Origin: Pseudomonas bananamidigenes
Lineage (GTDB): Bacteria > Pseudomonadota > Gammaproteobacteria > Pseudomonadales > Pseudomonadaceae
Assembly (NCBI RefSeq): GCF_001679645.1
Contig: NZ_LRUN01000041.1
Span: 101,232-165,231 of the forward strand
Reading direction: 5' to 3'
Length of the DNA stretch: 64,000 bases
Positions 24,975 to 33,430 of this stretch are shown here, piece by piece. Under the pieces are notes generated by a model. It had not been told where the DNA came from. It did no database searches and worked only from the letters and a program-made list of their open reading frames with translations. Numbering within the stretch: the first letter of the stretch is position 1; each line of letters opens with the position of its first letter. Made by a program: the position numbers and the translations under genes.

Positions 24975-25292
24975 ATGAGCACCATGACTGCCGTACCCGA
25001 CACCCTTCTCCACGCCCTCGAACATTGCGGTATGGTCGAAATCGATGGCCTGCACGCCTTCGAATTCGCCCTCGATGAAAACGACAACCTGCATATCGAG
25101 TGCATCGATGGCCGAACGGCCAAACATTGGGAGTTCACACCGGCTCAGGTGGCAGCGGCGACGTTTGACCAGGATCTGCAGAGCTGGTTGATCGTCGGCT
25201 ACGCCAGCGACACCAAAACCGTTGGTGAACACCGTCTGGTCTGCCTCGGCGACGTACTCGGCAGCGGCGACGACGAGGATGAAACCGAATGA
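24975..25292 (+). CDS. small acidic conserved protein
   Basis: A 105-residue acidic cytoplasmic protein (MSTMTAVPDTLLHALEHCG, ending in a GSGDDEDETE tail). I do not recognise a function; it looks like a Pseudomonas-restricted conserved protein. A second Met at 24984 is an alternative start. Its stop overlaps the start of the lactonase-like gene, so the two are coupled. Confidence 0.75.
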   Translation: MSTMTAVPDTLLHALEHCGMVEIDGLHAFEFALDENDNLHIECIDGRTAKHWEFTPAQVAAATFDQDLQSWLIVGYASDTKTVGEHRLVCLGDVLGSGDDEDETE

Positions 25293-26464
25293 ACATGCGT
25301 AAATTCTGGCCGCTGCTGATGGCCGGCAGTGTGGGTGCAATGGGCCTTTCCAGCGCGTCCGCCGAGAGCTACCAGCTGCTGGTCGGCTCCTACACCGCCG
25401 GCACCAGCCAGGGCATCTACCGGATGAACTTCGACAGCGCCACTGGCCAGATCGACGCCAAGCCGCTGCAAGTGATCAAGAGCGAAAACCCTTCGTGGCT
25501 GACGCTTTCCAAGGATCAGCACCACCTGTTCGTGGTCAACGAAAACGGTCCCGGCCAGAAAGACCCGGTCGGTCGCGTCAGCAGTTTTTCGATCGACCCC
25601 AAGAGCCACGCACTGACCCTGATCAATCAGGTGCAGAGTCTGGGCAACGAGCCAACCCATTCGAGCCTCAGCGGCGACGCCAGCCATCTGTTCGTCAGCA
25701 ACTATTCGGTGGTCGAAGATCCGGGCGGCACCCTCGCGGTGTTGCCGGTGGGCAGCGACGGCAAGCTCAAACCGGTGGTGCAGATGAGCGCGCACCCGGC
25801 GAGTCGGGTCAATCCCGAGCGTCAGGCCTCGAACCATGTGCACTCGACGATCTCCTCGCCGGACGGCCGTTATGTGTTCTCCAATGACCTGGGCGCCGAC
25901 AAAATCTTCATCTACCAGTTCGACCCGAAAGCCAACCCGGACCTGCCGCTGACTCCGGCGAAAACCGCTTCGGTGCAACTGCCGGCAGGCAGCGGGCCGC
26001 GTCATCTGCTGTTCAGCGCCGACGGCAAGCATGCCTGGCTGACCATGGAAATGAGCGCTCAGGTTGCCGTGTTCGATTACAAGGACGGCGTGCTGACCCA
26101 GACGCAAATGGTCGATCTGGCGGCCGGCCAGCCGACGTCGGACAAAGCCGCTGCGGCGCTGCATGCGTCCGCCGATGGCAAATTCCTCTACGTCAGCAAC
26201 CGCGGCACGGCCAATCAGTTGCTGGTGTTCACCATCGACCCGGCCAGTGGCCAGCTCAAGGAACTGCAGCGGCGTTCGGTGGAGGGTGATCACCCCCGTG
26301 AGTTCAGCCTCGACCCGAGCGGCAAATTTCTGCTGATCGCCAACCAGAAGAGCAACCAGATTGTCGTGGTCGAACGCGACGGCAAGACCGGTCTGCTCGG
26401 CAAAACCGTGCAAAAACTGCCGATGGACGCCCCGAGCGACCTCAAGTTTATCGTGCGTCAATAA
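25289..26464 (+). CDS. lactonase-family seven-bladed propeller, exported
   Basis: A 391-residue protein of the 6-phosphogluconolactonase-like (PF10282) family. A signal peptide (WPLLMAGSVGAMGLSSASA) makes it periplasmic. The repeats YQLLVGSYTAGTSQGIYRM, NHVHSTISSPDGRYVFSND and PRHLLFSADGKHAWLTMEM are typical blades. Cytosolic Pgl activity is unlikely given export; a sugar or other lactone is a possible substrate. A hairpin follows the stop at 26470. Confidence 0.9.
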   Translation: MNMRKFWPLLMAGSVGAMGLSSASAESYQLLVGSYTAGTSQGIYRMNFDSATGQIDAKPLQVIKSENPSWLTLSKDQHHLFVVNENGPGQKDPVGRVSSFSIDPKSHALTLINQVQSLGNEPTHSSLSGDASHLFVSNYSVVEDPGGTLAVLPVGSDGKLKPVVQMSAHPASRVNPERQASNHVHSTISSPDGRYVFSNDLGADKIFIYQFDPKANPDLPLTPAKTASVQLPAGSGPRHLLFSADGKHAWLTMEMSAQVAVFDYKDGVLTQTQMVDLAAGQPTSDKAAAALHASADGKFLYVSNRGTANQLLVFTIDPASGQLKELQRRSVEGDHPREFSLDPSGKFLLIANQKSNQIVVVERDGKTGLLGKTVQKLPMDAPSDLKFIVRQ

Positions 26465-26469
26465 GCCGC

Positions 26470-26490
26470 AGGCCCCGGTTTACGGGGCCT
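26470..26490 (+). terminator. GC hairpin after the lactonase gene
   Basis: AGGCCCCG / CGGGGCCT with a five-base loop just after the stop. The following GAAGCTTTG is a poor U tract, so termination may be partial. Confidence 0.6.
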
Positions 26491-26620
26491 GAAGCTTTGT
26501 ATTAATCCTGCTGATAACAGGTAATGGTGCAAAGCATTTCAAGCGCGCAACCCTCGAGCGTTAAGTTTGCTTCACGGCCCGACCGGGCAAGCCAGCCAAC
26601 TGAACACGAGGGTTACCGCC

Positions 26621-26800
26621 ATGAACTTCAATCTCTTCTCCGTTATCGCCGCTTCTGCCATCTCCGCCACCGTTGCCCTGCCAGCCAGCGCCAACGTTGA
26701 AATCAGCGACAAAAAATCCCACACCCAGAGCTATACCCAGAAATACCTGCAACAAAGCGCCAACTTCTACGCCGCGCTGGATCACAAAGCTCAACACTGA
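26621..26800 (+). CDS. small exported protein, 59 residues
   Basis: MNFNLFSVIAASAISATVAL followed by PASA gives a clear signal peptide. The mature part is ~34 residues (NVEISDKKSHTQSYTQKY and on), rich in Ser, Gln and Lys. I recognise no family. It is a free-standing gene closed by a very strong hairpin at 26821-26895. Such layout suggests an abundant short transcript. Confidence 0.65.
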   Translation: MNFNLFSVIAASAISATVALPASANVEISDKKSHTQSYTQKYLQQSANFYAALDHKAQH

Positions 26801-26820
26801 AATTTCCGTCACGTCCAGGA

Positions 26821-26895
26821 ACTGCCAAAGGCTGGGTTCTGTTGATCTTGTTTGAAAAAGCAAAATCAACAGAACCCAGCCTTCGGCAGTTTTTT
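26821..26895 (+). terminator. long-stem intrinsic terminator
   Basis: ACTGCC plus AAGGCTGGGTTCTGTTGAT pair with ATCAACAGAACCCAGCCTT plus GGCAGT, giving a stem of about 25 bp followed by TTTTTT. The complementary strand lacks a matching T run, so it is mainly a plus-strand terminator. Confidence 0.88.
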
Positions 26896-27054
26896 CACGT
26901 TTGCATCGACAGGTAATAGGTATTTTCAAACGGCAGGATAGGCCGGCTAAATAATCAACGAAGCTGATGGTTACTATGTCAAACCCTGAGTGGTTACCTC
27001 GGCTTTTTTGATCGATTCTGTGGACCTCGAAACATTGTCCACGGAGCACACATC

Positions 27055-27267
27055 ATGGCCAGTTCAATCCTCACTTCCGCCAAACGCGGCGCCTACCTGG
27101 CCATCGGTCTGTACCTGGTCATGGTGCTGTTCGTCAGCCTCTCGTCCCAATCGCAACACAGCTTTGATGCGCCGATCCAGGTCGCGCATCCCGGCGTCCA
27201 GTTCGAACTCCGCTCGCAGAATGCAGCGATGAGTTCAACAGAACTCGCGGGAGCCGTCGGAGCATGA
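27055..27267 (+). CDS. small membrane protein, 70 residues
   Basis: One hydrophobic helix (AYLAIGLYLVMVLFVSL, ~13-29) and a short polar tail. I recognise no family. GGAG lies 9 bp before the start, and the stop overlaps the next gene (ATGA at 27264), so the pair is co-translated. Confidence 0.6.
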   Translation: MASSILTSAKRGAYLAIGLYLVMVLFVSLSSQSQHSFDAPIQVAHPGVQFELRSQNAAMSSTELAGAVGA

Positions 27268-27521
27268 AAGGCTACAGATTCTGGGTCATCGCCGGTCTGG
27301 CGATCATGACCAACGGCGCGTCCCTGTTGGGATTCGGTCAGGGCTCGGTCGGCGGGCTGGCCCGCGCCATAGAGGCCAACCACAGCATCGCGCACAACAT
27401 CGAACGGGCCAATGCGCTGGGGCTGCTGGCCGGCAATCCACCGGTAAAAACCGAAGCGGGTTTTCTCGGCCCGTTCCAGGTCGATTGCTCGGCCATCGGC
27501 ATGTGCCAGGTGCTGGCGTAA
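27264..27521 (+). CDS. small membrane or exported protein, 85 residues
   Basis: An N-terminal hydrophobic stretch (FWVIAGLAIMTNGASLLGFG) is either a signal anchor or a signal peptide. The remainder has two Cys near the end (VDCSAIGMCQVLA). No family recognised. Coupled to the preceding small membrane protein gene, which suggests a two-component envelope function. Confidence 0.6.
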   Translation: MKGYRFWVIAGLAIMTNGASLLGFGQGSVGGLARAIEANHSIAHNIERANALGLLAGNPPVKTEAGFLGPFQVDCSAIGMCQVLA

Positions 27522-27526
27522 GGCGC

Positions 27527-28111
27527 TTACTTTTTCATGATGCCGGTGAACAGGTCAGATTCCAGAAACCGCTGCAACCAGGCCTGCAACCGCACATAAG
27601 GCGTCGTCGCAAACCACTCGCGATCGACATGGGCGAACTGGCGGACGAAGGGCAGCAGCGCGATATCGGCCAGGCAAGGATGATCGGTCAGCAAGTAGTC
27701 GCGGTTCGCAAGTAACTCATCGAGCTTCTGCAAGAACAGCGCACCTTCCGCGCGATAAACCTCCATCGGCTGTTTCGGATAACGTTCGGCGTACTTGTAG
27801 CGATTGAGGTGTACCTTGAACTCTTGATCATTGGCTTCGATCAGTTCGCCAATCCTGGCATCGCCGCCCAGCAGCCAGTTTTCCGGATCATTCTGTGCCA
27901 GCGCCCAGCGCATGATTTCCAGGCTCTCTTCGATCACCTGACCATCGGCATCCAGTACCGGCACCGTGCCCTTGGGCGAGATCGCCAGCATCTCGGCCGG
28001 TTTGGCCTTGAGGCTGACTTCGATGATGTCCACCGGTACGCCCGAATAACGCAGGGCCATCCGCGCCCGCATCGCGTACGGGCAGCGGCGGAACGAATAC
28101 AGCGTGTTCAT
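27527..28111 (-). CDS. glutathione S-transferase-like protein
   Basis: A 194-residue protein with a thioredoxin-like N-terminal domain (LYSFRRCPYAMRARMAL, CPYA at 10-13; SPKGTVPVL with the cis-Pro; EESLEIMRW contacting glutathione) and a helical C-terminal domain. The CPYA motif is glutaredoxin-like, as in the Grx2/omega-like GSTs. Its start overlaps the end of sbcC (ATGA), so it is at the 3' end of the sbcDC operon. Confidence 0.9.
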   Translation of the reverse strand: MNTLYSFRRCPYAMRARMALRYSGVPVDIIEVSLKAKPAEMLAISPKGTVPVLDADGQVIEESLEIMRWALAQNDPENWLLGGDARIGELIEANDQEFKVHLNRYKYAERYPKQPMEVYRAEGALFLQKLDELLANRDYLLTDHPCLADIALLPFVRQFAHVDREWFATTPYVRLQAWLQRFLESDLFTGIMKK

Positions 28112-31100
28112 TTCACCTCCAGTGTGCTCAAGCCATTGCCCTGGCGCTGTACCTGAATCTGCACCGGAATCCGCTCGTGCATTTCCTGCACATGGGAAAT
28201 CACCGCGACCTTGCGACCCTGCGCCTGCAAACCGTCGAGAGCGTCCATGGCCAGTTGCAGGGATTCCGGATCGAGGCTGCCGAAACCTTCATCGATGAAC
28301 AGCGATTCGATCTTCAGCGTGCTCGACGCCATCGAGGCGAGGCCCAGCGCCAGCGCCAGCGAGACGAGGAAGGTTTCGCCACCGGACAGCGAATGCACCG
28401 AACGCAGTTCATCGCCCATTTCCGTGTCCATCACCAGCAGGCCGAGCATGCTGCCGCCGCGCTTGAGACGATAGCGTTTGACCAGTTGGCGCAGTTGCGC
28501 GTTGGCGTGATGCACCAGCAGATCGAGGTTGTAGGCCTGGGCGATCTTGCGGAACGTGTCGCCGGTGGCCGAGCCGATCAGGGCATTGAGCCGCGCCCAG
28601 CGCTGATACTCGGCATAGGCGTCGGCGATCTGCTGCGCCAGCGCAGAGTTGGCGTTCTGCCGGCGCTGATCTTCGACTTGCTCGGCCCGCAGTTCGGCGC
28701 AGAGCTGTTCGCTGGCGCTGCATTGATGCTGCACCTCGGCGAGGGCCGTGTTGAGTTGTTCAGGGTCAAGGTTGCCGTTGTGCTGCGCCTGATGCTCCAG
28801 CAACTGGCGCTGGCGCTCCTGCAACAGCACAGTGGCGTGCTCCAGGGCTTTTTCGTTGCGCTGCAAACGCTCGCGCAGTTCGCCGACCTGTGCCTCATCG
28901 ACCCGCAACAAATCTTCGAGGCCACCGTCATCCAGTTCCGGATGGCGGGCGCGCCATTCGGCAATCTTGCCGGCCAGCTCGTGGTCTTCGGTTTCCAGCG
29001 CCTGCAAACGCTCTTGTTGCGCCTTGAGTTCGGCAGCGATTTGCACATGTTCCGTGCGCACGTCCTGCAGAGTCTGAGTCGTGGCGAATTCGGCATTGCG
29101 CGCCATTTCCACTGCCTGCTCAAGTTGCTGCTGCCAATGTTCGGCGCAGTTGTGAGCTCCCAGCAACTGCGCGAGTTTTGCCTGGCTGGCCTGTTGTTGG
29201 CCGGTCAATGCGCTCAGTTGTTGCTCGACATTTTGCAGCTGCTGCACGCGGCTCTGCTGGCGGTCCTGTTCTTTCTCAAGCGTCTGTTGGCGTTGTTGCT
29301 GTTCGGCCAGCTCTTCCTTTTGCTGATCGATCTGCGCCAGGCGCTCGGCGATCTGCCGGTCAAGCTGCATGAAGGTCGCCGCCGGTTCGGCGCGCAAGGC
29401 TTCAAGGGTGTCGCTCGGCAGCAGTGTGGCGAAGGCGGCGAGTTCTTCGTCCAGACGCTGCCGGTCAGCGCTCAACTCGCGCTGTTGATTGCTCAGATGT
29501 TGCGCCGCTTGCTGCTGCTCAGTTTCGGCCTGACGCAATTGCCGGGTCAGACGCACCGCGTCCTGTTGCAAGGTGAGCAGGGCGGTCTGGCGTTGTTCGT
29601 CCTGGGTGATGCTCTGGTTCAGTTGATCGTTCTGGCGGGCCAGCCAGGCAGTGCGTTTGTCGCTGTCCTGATTCAGCAACGAAGCGCCCAGCGGATGTGC
29701 GTCGATACTCGGCGTCAGCGCTTGCTGTTGCGTCGCCAGTTGCTCCTGCTGTTGCAGCAGCTCCTTTTGCCGCGCAATCACACCACCGACCTCGGCGCGC
29801 AGTTCCGTGAGTTTTTCCTTGAGTTGATCGACCGCTTGCTGGGCGGCAGCCTGCTCGCCTTCATCGTGGCGGCCGAGGCTTTGCAGCAGTGCTTCCGGCT
29901 GGTGATAGGGGTGCTCGTTGCTGCCGCAGACCGGACACGGCTGATCGTCCTGCAACTGCGCACGCAGTTCTTCGACGCTGGCACTGCGGGCCAGCCGCTG
30001 ACGTTCGAGCAATTCGCGGGTGACGCTGAGGGTCTGTTCGGCAAGGGTAAGCTCGGCCTTGGTTTTCACCCCGTCCTGAGTCAGGCGATCGCGCTCCTGC
30101 TGCGCATCGAACTGACGCTGTTGCAGTTCGCTGCCGCGCTTGTCCAGTTCCTGTTGGCTGGCCCAAAGACGTTTCAGCTCTTCGATGGCGCGCAGTTGTT
30201 TGCGGTTGTCCTGCAACAGAGTGCCAAGGATGCCGATCTGCTCGGCGACGGCGTCCGGCTCGGCACCGGCCTCTTTGAACAGGACTTCCAGCTGCTGCTT
30301 TTGTGTCGCGAGTTCTTCGGTTGCACGGGCTGCGTTCTGTTCGAGATTTGCCAGTTCGCTTTGGCCCTTGTTCAGCCGGTTGCCGATCAGCATCAGTTGC
30401 TGCAAGCGGTCGCGGTAGGCATTCCAGGCTTCACTCAACGGTGCCAGATGAATACTTTGCTGCAGATCGGCGGCGATGCGCTGCAAGCGTTCGGCGACCT
30501 GTTTTTGCTGATCGAGCAGGGTCTGGATTGCACTCTGGCCTTGAGTGCAGGCCTGTTCGGCTGAATGCTTTGCTTCGGTGCCGGAGGCGACATCCCTGGC
30601 AAGGCGGGCGAGGGCGCTTTGCTCGTCGAATGCTTCACGCAACAGTGGCGCACTTTCAGTCTGTTGCTTCTGCGCTTCGGCCAGAGCGATCTGTGCAGCG
30701 CTCAGGTCTTGTTCAAGTTGAGTCTGGCGCTCAGTCAGCTCGCGTTGTTTGTGGGTGTTCGCACTGATCTGTGCAGCCAATGGCGTCAGCAGCGCATCGA
30801 GTTCGGCCTTGCGCGCGAACTGGTGCCGTTGCGGGGCGAGTTGTTCAAGGCGCGTCAATCGCAGGCGTTCGCCGGCCAGCGTGTCGCGCTCGTGTTCGGC
30901 GCTTTGCAATTGCTCGGCCGCCGCTTGTTGTGCGTCCTGCAGAACGTGCAGATCCTTGAGCCAGGTGTGCTGCTGCTCAAGCTGTTTGAGCCGGGCCTGC
31001 TGCAACTTCAGTTCTTGCTGGGCGGCGTCGAATCGTGCGTCGAGTTCGGCGCGAGCCTCGGGCGGCAGCGGTGTCACGCCGCTGGCCTGATCCTGCAATT

Positions 31101-31749
31101 GCTTGTGGGCTTCGCGTGCCTCTTTGGTCTTGTCGAAGGCGCGACGGCCAAGGCGGGTATAAAGCGCGGTGTCGGTGAGTTTTTCCAGCAGTTCGCTGCG
31201 GTCGTTGTCGTCGGCCTTGAGGAACGCGCTGAACTCGCTCTGGGCCAGCAGCACGGCGCGGGTGAACTGCTCGAAATTCAGGCCCAGTGCGGCTTCGAGC
31301 TGAACCTTGTACTCGCCTTTCTGGCTGGCGAGCAGTTGGTCCTGATCGATGTCGCGCAGGCTCTGACGGCTGGCCTGCAACTTGCCGCCGGCCTTTTCCC
31401 GGGCGCGGTTGGCTTCCCAGCGCGCGCGATAGCGGCGGCCATCGACGCCGACGAAATCCACTTCGGCAAAACCTTCGCCGGTGCCGCGACGCAGCAGGGT
31501 ACGTGGGTCGCCGGTGGCGATTTCACCGTCGGCATCCGGCACCTTGGCGTCGCGTCCGGTGTTGTTCAGACGTGGCACGGCGCCGAACAGCGCCAGGCAC
31601 AAGGCATCGAGCAGGGTACTTTTACCGGCGCCGGTCGGGCCGGTGATGGCGAACAGGCCGGCACTGGCCAGCGGTTCGGCGGTGAAGTCGATCTCGAACG
31701 GGCCGGCCAGCGAAGCAAGGTTCTTCAAACGAATGGCGAGAATCTTCAT
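28108..31749 (-). CDS. sbcC: SbcC, nuclease-complex ATPase
   Basis: SMC-like ATPase of the SbcCD (Rad50-Mre11) complex that cleaves hairpins and protein-blocked DNA ends; 1213 residues. Walker A GPTGAGKS at 37-44, long Gln/Glu/Leu-rich coiled coils, the zinc hook CPVC at ~601-604, the signature LSGGETFLVSLALALG and Walker B SLFIDEGFGSLD near the C-terminus are all present. Overlaps sbcD and the GST gene by 4 bp each. Given the many palindromes and REPINs in this genome, a hairpin nuclease is a relevant partner. Confidence 0.97.
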   Translation of the reverse strand: MKILAIRLKNLASLAGPFEIDFTAEPLASAGLFAITGPTGAGKSTLLDALCLALFGAVPRLNNTGRDAKVPDADGEIATGDPRTLLRRGTGEGFAEVDFVGVDGRRYRARWEANRAREKAGGKLQASRQSLRDIDQDQLLASQKGEYKVQLEAALGLNFEQFTRAVLLAQSEFSAFLKADDNDRSELLEKLTDTALYTRLGRRAFDKTKEAREAHKQLQDQASGVTPLPPEARAELDARFDAAQQELKLQQARLKQLEQQHTWLKDLHVLQDAQQAAAEQLQSAEHERDTLAGERLRLTRLEQLAPQRHQFARKAELDALLTPLAAQISANTHKQRELTERQTQLEQDLSAAQIALAEAQKQQTESAPLLREAFDEQSALARLARDVASGTEAKHSAEQACTQGQSAIQTLLDQQKQVAERLQRIAADLQQSIHLAPLSEAWNAYRDRLQQLMLIGNRLNKGQSELANLEQNAARATEELATQKQQLEVLFKEAGAEPDAVAEQIGILGTLLQDNRKQLRAIEELKRLWASQQELDKRGSELQQRQFDAQQERDRLTQDGVKTKAELTLAEQTLSVTRELLERQRLARSASVEELRAQLQDDQPCPVCGSNEHPYHQPEALLQSLGRHDEGEQAAAQQAVDQLKEKLTELRAEVGGVIARQKELLQQQEQLATQQQALTPSIDAHPLGASLLNQDSDKRTAWLARQNDQLNQSITQDEQRQTALLTLQQDAVRLTRQLRQAETEQQQAAQHLSNQQRELSADRQRLDEELAAFATLLPSDTLEALRAEPAATFMQLDRQIAERLAQIDQQKEELAEQQQRQQTLEKEQDRQQSRVQQLQNVEQQLSALTGQQQASQAKLAQLLGAHNCAEHWQQQLEQAVEMARNAEFATTQTLQDVRTEHVQIAAELKAQQERLQALETEDHELAGKIAEWRARHPELDDGGLEDLLRVDEAQVGELRERLQRNEKALEHATVLLQERQRQLLEHQAQHNGNLDPEQLNTALAEVQHQCSASEQLCAELRAEQVEDQRRQNANSALAQQIADAYAEYQRWARLNALIGSATGDTFRKIAQAYNLDLLVHHANAQLRQLVKRYRLKRGGSMLGLLVMDTEMGDELRSVHSLSGGETFLVSLALALGLASMASSTLKIESLFIDEGFGSLDPESLQLAMDALDGLQAQGRKVAVISHVQEMHERIPVQIQVQRQGNGLSTLEVK

Positions 31750-32990
31750 GGCTGCTCGCCCTCCATTTGTACGTCTTGCAGCAGTTCTGCGAAGTCCTTG
31801 AGGGTTTGCTCATCGACCTCGTTACCGTAATTGTCGAGCCAGGCGCGGCTGAACAGTTCCTGCGGTGTGAGCTGGTCCAGATCGATCAGCGCACTGCCGT
31901 CCTCGGCGCCGTCAGCGCCACGATTGCCGGCGTATTCGGCGGCGATTCGCACCAGTCGCACGGCCTTGCCTTGCAGGGCACTTTCGACCTGATGGCGCAG
32001 ATCCGGTTGCGGTTCGTCGAGAGTCACTCGCACTTCCAGCCACGGCTGGCGCTGGGGTTCGGCCAGCAGATCGATGTTCGGCAGATCCGCCAGTTGCAGC
32101 AGGATTTCCGCCAGCGGCGCAGGGCCCAGGCGTTGCAGGTTGACGGAACGGGGGATCAGTATCGGCTCGACGCTGACCAGGGTTTCGCCGTCCAGCACGA
32201 CGTCGAGAATCTGGTGTTGATAGCTGATTTCCGAGAACGACAACGGGATCGGCGAGCCGCTGTAGCGAATCCGCTCTTCGCCGTTGACCTTCTGCGGCTT
32301 GTGCAAATGGCCGAGGGCGACATAGCTGATGCTCGGCCCGAACAGGCTGGCCGGCAGGGCTTCGGCGTTGCCGATGATCAGGCTGCGCTCGGAGTCTTCC
32401 GAGACCGAGCCGCCGGCCATGTGCGCGTGACTGATGGCGATCAGCGCCTGGCCCGGCTGGCGCCTGGCGTTGGCCGCGTCGATCAGCCATTCATGCACCA
32501 GGCCGATGCCGCGCAAATAGTTGTCGCCCAGATGTGCGCCGGTCACCTCGGCAGGCCGCAAAAACGGCAACGCCAGGCACCAAGCGGCGATCTCGCCGGA
32601 TGCAGCCGGCAGCGGCAGCAGCAGGCGTTCCGCATCGAGCTGGCCGTCGTCCAGCCACAACACCCGACCCAGCGCATGGGTACGCAAACGCCGCATCAAC
32701 GGCGCGGGCAGCTCGATTCGCGAGCCGGAATCGTGGTTGCCGGCAATCATCACGATAGTCAGCAACGGCTGCTGCTCGTGGGCGCTGACGATGAAATCGT
32801 AAAGGCGTTCCTGGGCTTTGACCGGTGGATTGACCGTGTCGAAGATGTCACCGGCAATCAGCAGCACGTCCGGCTGCGCCAGCTTCATTTGACGCAACAG
32901 CCACTCGAGAAAACAGGCGTGCTCGAAATCGCGCTCCTGGCCGTGCAGGTTCTGCCCAAGGTGCCAGTCGGAGGTGTGAAACAGACGCAA
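31746..32990 (-). CDS. sbcD: SbcD, nuclease subunit
   Basis: Mre11-type metallo-phosphoesterase subunit of SbcCD; 414 residues. Metal-binding motifs are intact: FHTSDWHLGQ (D8, H10), LIAGDIFDTVNPP, IAGNHDSGSR, ISHAHMAGG and ALGHLHKPQ. It is the first gene of the leftward operon sbcD-sbcC-GST. The start matches the conserved MRLFHTSDWHLG. Confidence 0.97.
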   Translation of the reverse strand: MRLFHTSDWHLGQNLHGQERDFEHACFLEWLLRQMKLAQPDVLLIAGDIFDTVNPPVKAQERLYDFIVSAHEQQPLLTIVMIAGNHDSGSRIELPAPLMRRLRTHALGRVLWLDDGQLDAERLLLPLPAASGEIAAWCLALPFLRPAEVTGAHLGDNYLRGIGLVHEWLIDAANARRQPGQALIAISHAHMAGGSVSEDSERSLIIGNAEALPASLFGPSISYVALGHLHKPQKVNGEERIRYSGSPIPLSFSEISYQHQILDVVLDGETLVSVEPILIPRSVNLQRLGPAPLAEILLQLADLPNIDLLAEPQRQPWLEVRVTLDEPQPDLRHQVESALQGKAVRLVRIAAEYAGNRGADGAEDGSALIDLDQLTPQELFSRAWLDNYGNEVDEQTLKDFAELLQDVQMEGEQP

Positions 32991-33270
32991 GGCTGACTCC
33001 GCAATATAAAAAGGTGATGGCCGCGAGGATGTGAAAGCGGCGAAAGAGGGGAAGTTTACAGATTATTGCGACATGCAGGCTTGTGCGGATGGGTACGGAT
33101 TCCTGTTGGCTGAGAGTTCCTGCGTCATTGCCTGTCAGGCATTTCTCTTTAGGGAAGCGTCGCCTGCATGTTTTCCGGATTTCACTGCGTGATCTGCGAA
33201 ATCTCCTGCATATCCACCGGATCGGGACGATTTTCTCCATGTCGTTGATCGATAACACTGTTTTGGCGAA

Positions 33271-33294
33271 ATCATTAATTGACGTCAAAATGAT
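33271..33294. promoter_or_regulatory. inverted repeat at the cdiA promoter
   Basis: ATCATT / AATGAT flank the palindrome TTGACGTCAA, which contains the -35 of the cdiA promoter. A dyad over a -35 is a good place for a repressor (inference). Confidence 0.45.
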
Positions 33295-33307
33295 GGCTAT
33301 CTAATAT
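33279..33307 (+). promoter_or_regulatory. sigma70 promoter for cdiA
   Basis: TTGACG (33279-33284), a 17-bp spacer and TAATAT (33302-33307) make a near-consensus promoter. Initiation near 33314 leaves a ~115-nt leader before the chosen cdiA start. The rest of the sbcD-cdiA gap (32991-33430) shows no gene. Confidence 0.7.
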
Positions 33308-33430
33308 CGCGCCACTATTTTGATGTCACTTTTCTGGTGGAGTGATCGGGTGTGTTCGCCCGGTGCAATACCTGGTCCTGCTGACGCCCGGATTTTGCTT
33401 CCGGTTCATGCCTGCTCCCGAGATTCTGAA

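Noticed and set aside
28177..30564. 795-residue plus-strand frame opposite sbcC
   Set aside because: Low-complexity Leu/Gln/Ala mirror of the SbcC coiled coil; sbcC has all its motifs.
33320..33430. Upstream extension of CdiA (37 extra residues)
   Set aside because: The added residues lack the typical CdiA leader and start only a few bases after the predicted transcription start; MDIRLLTFMAGQPSAAVKNR is the family start.
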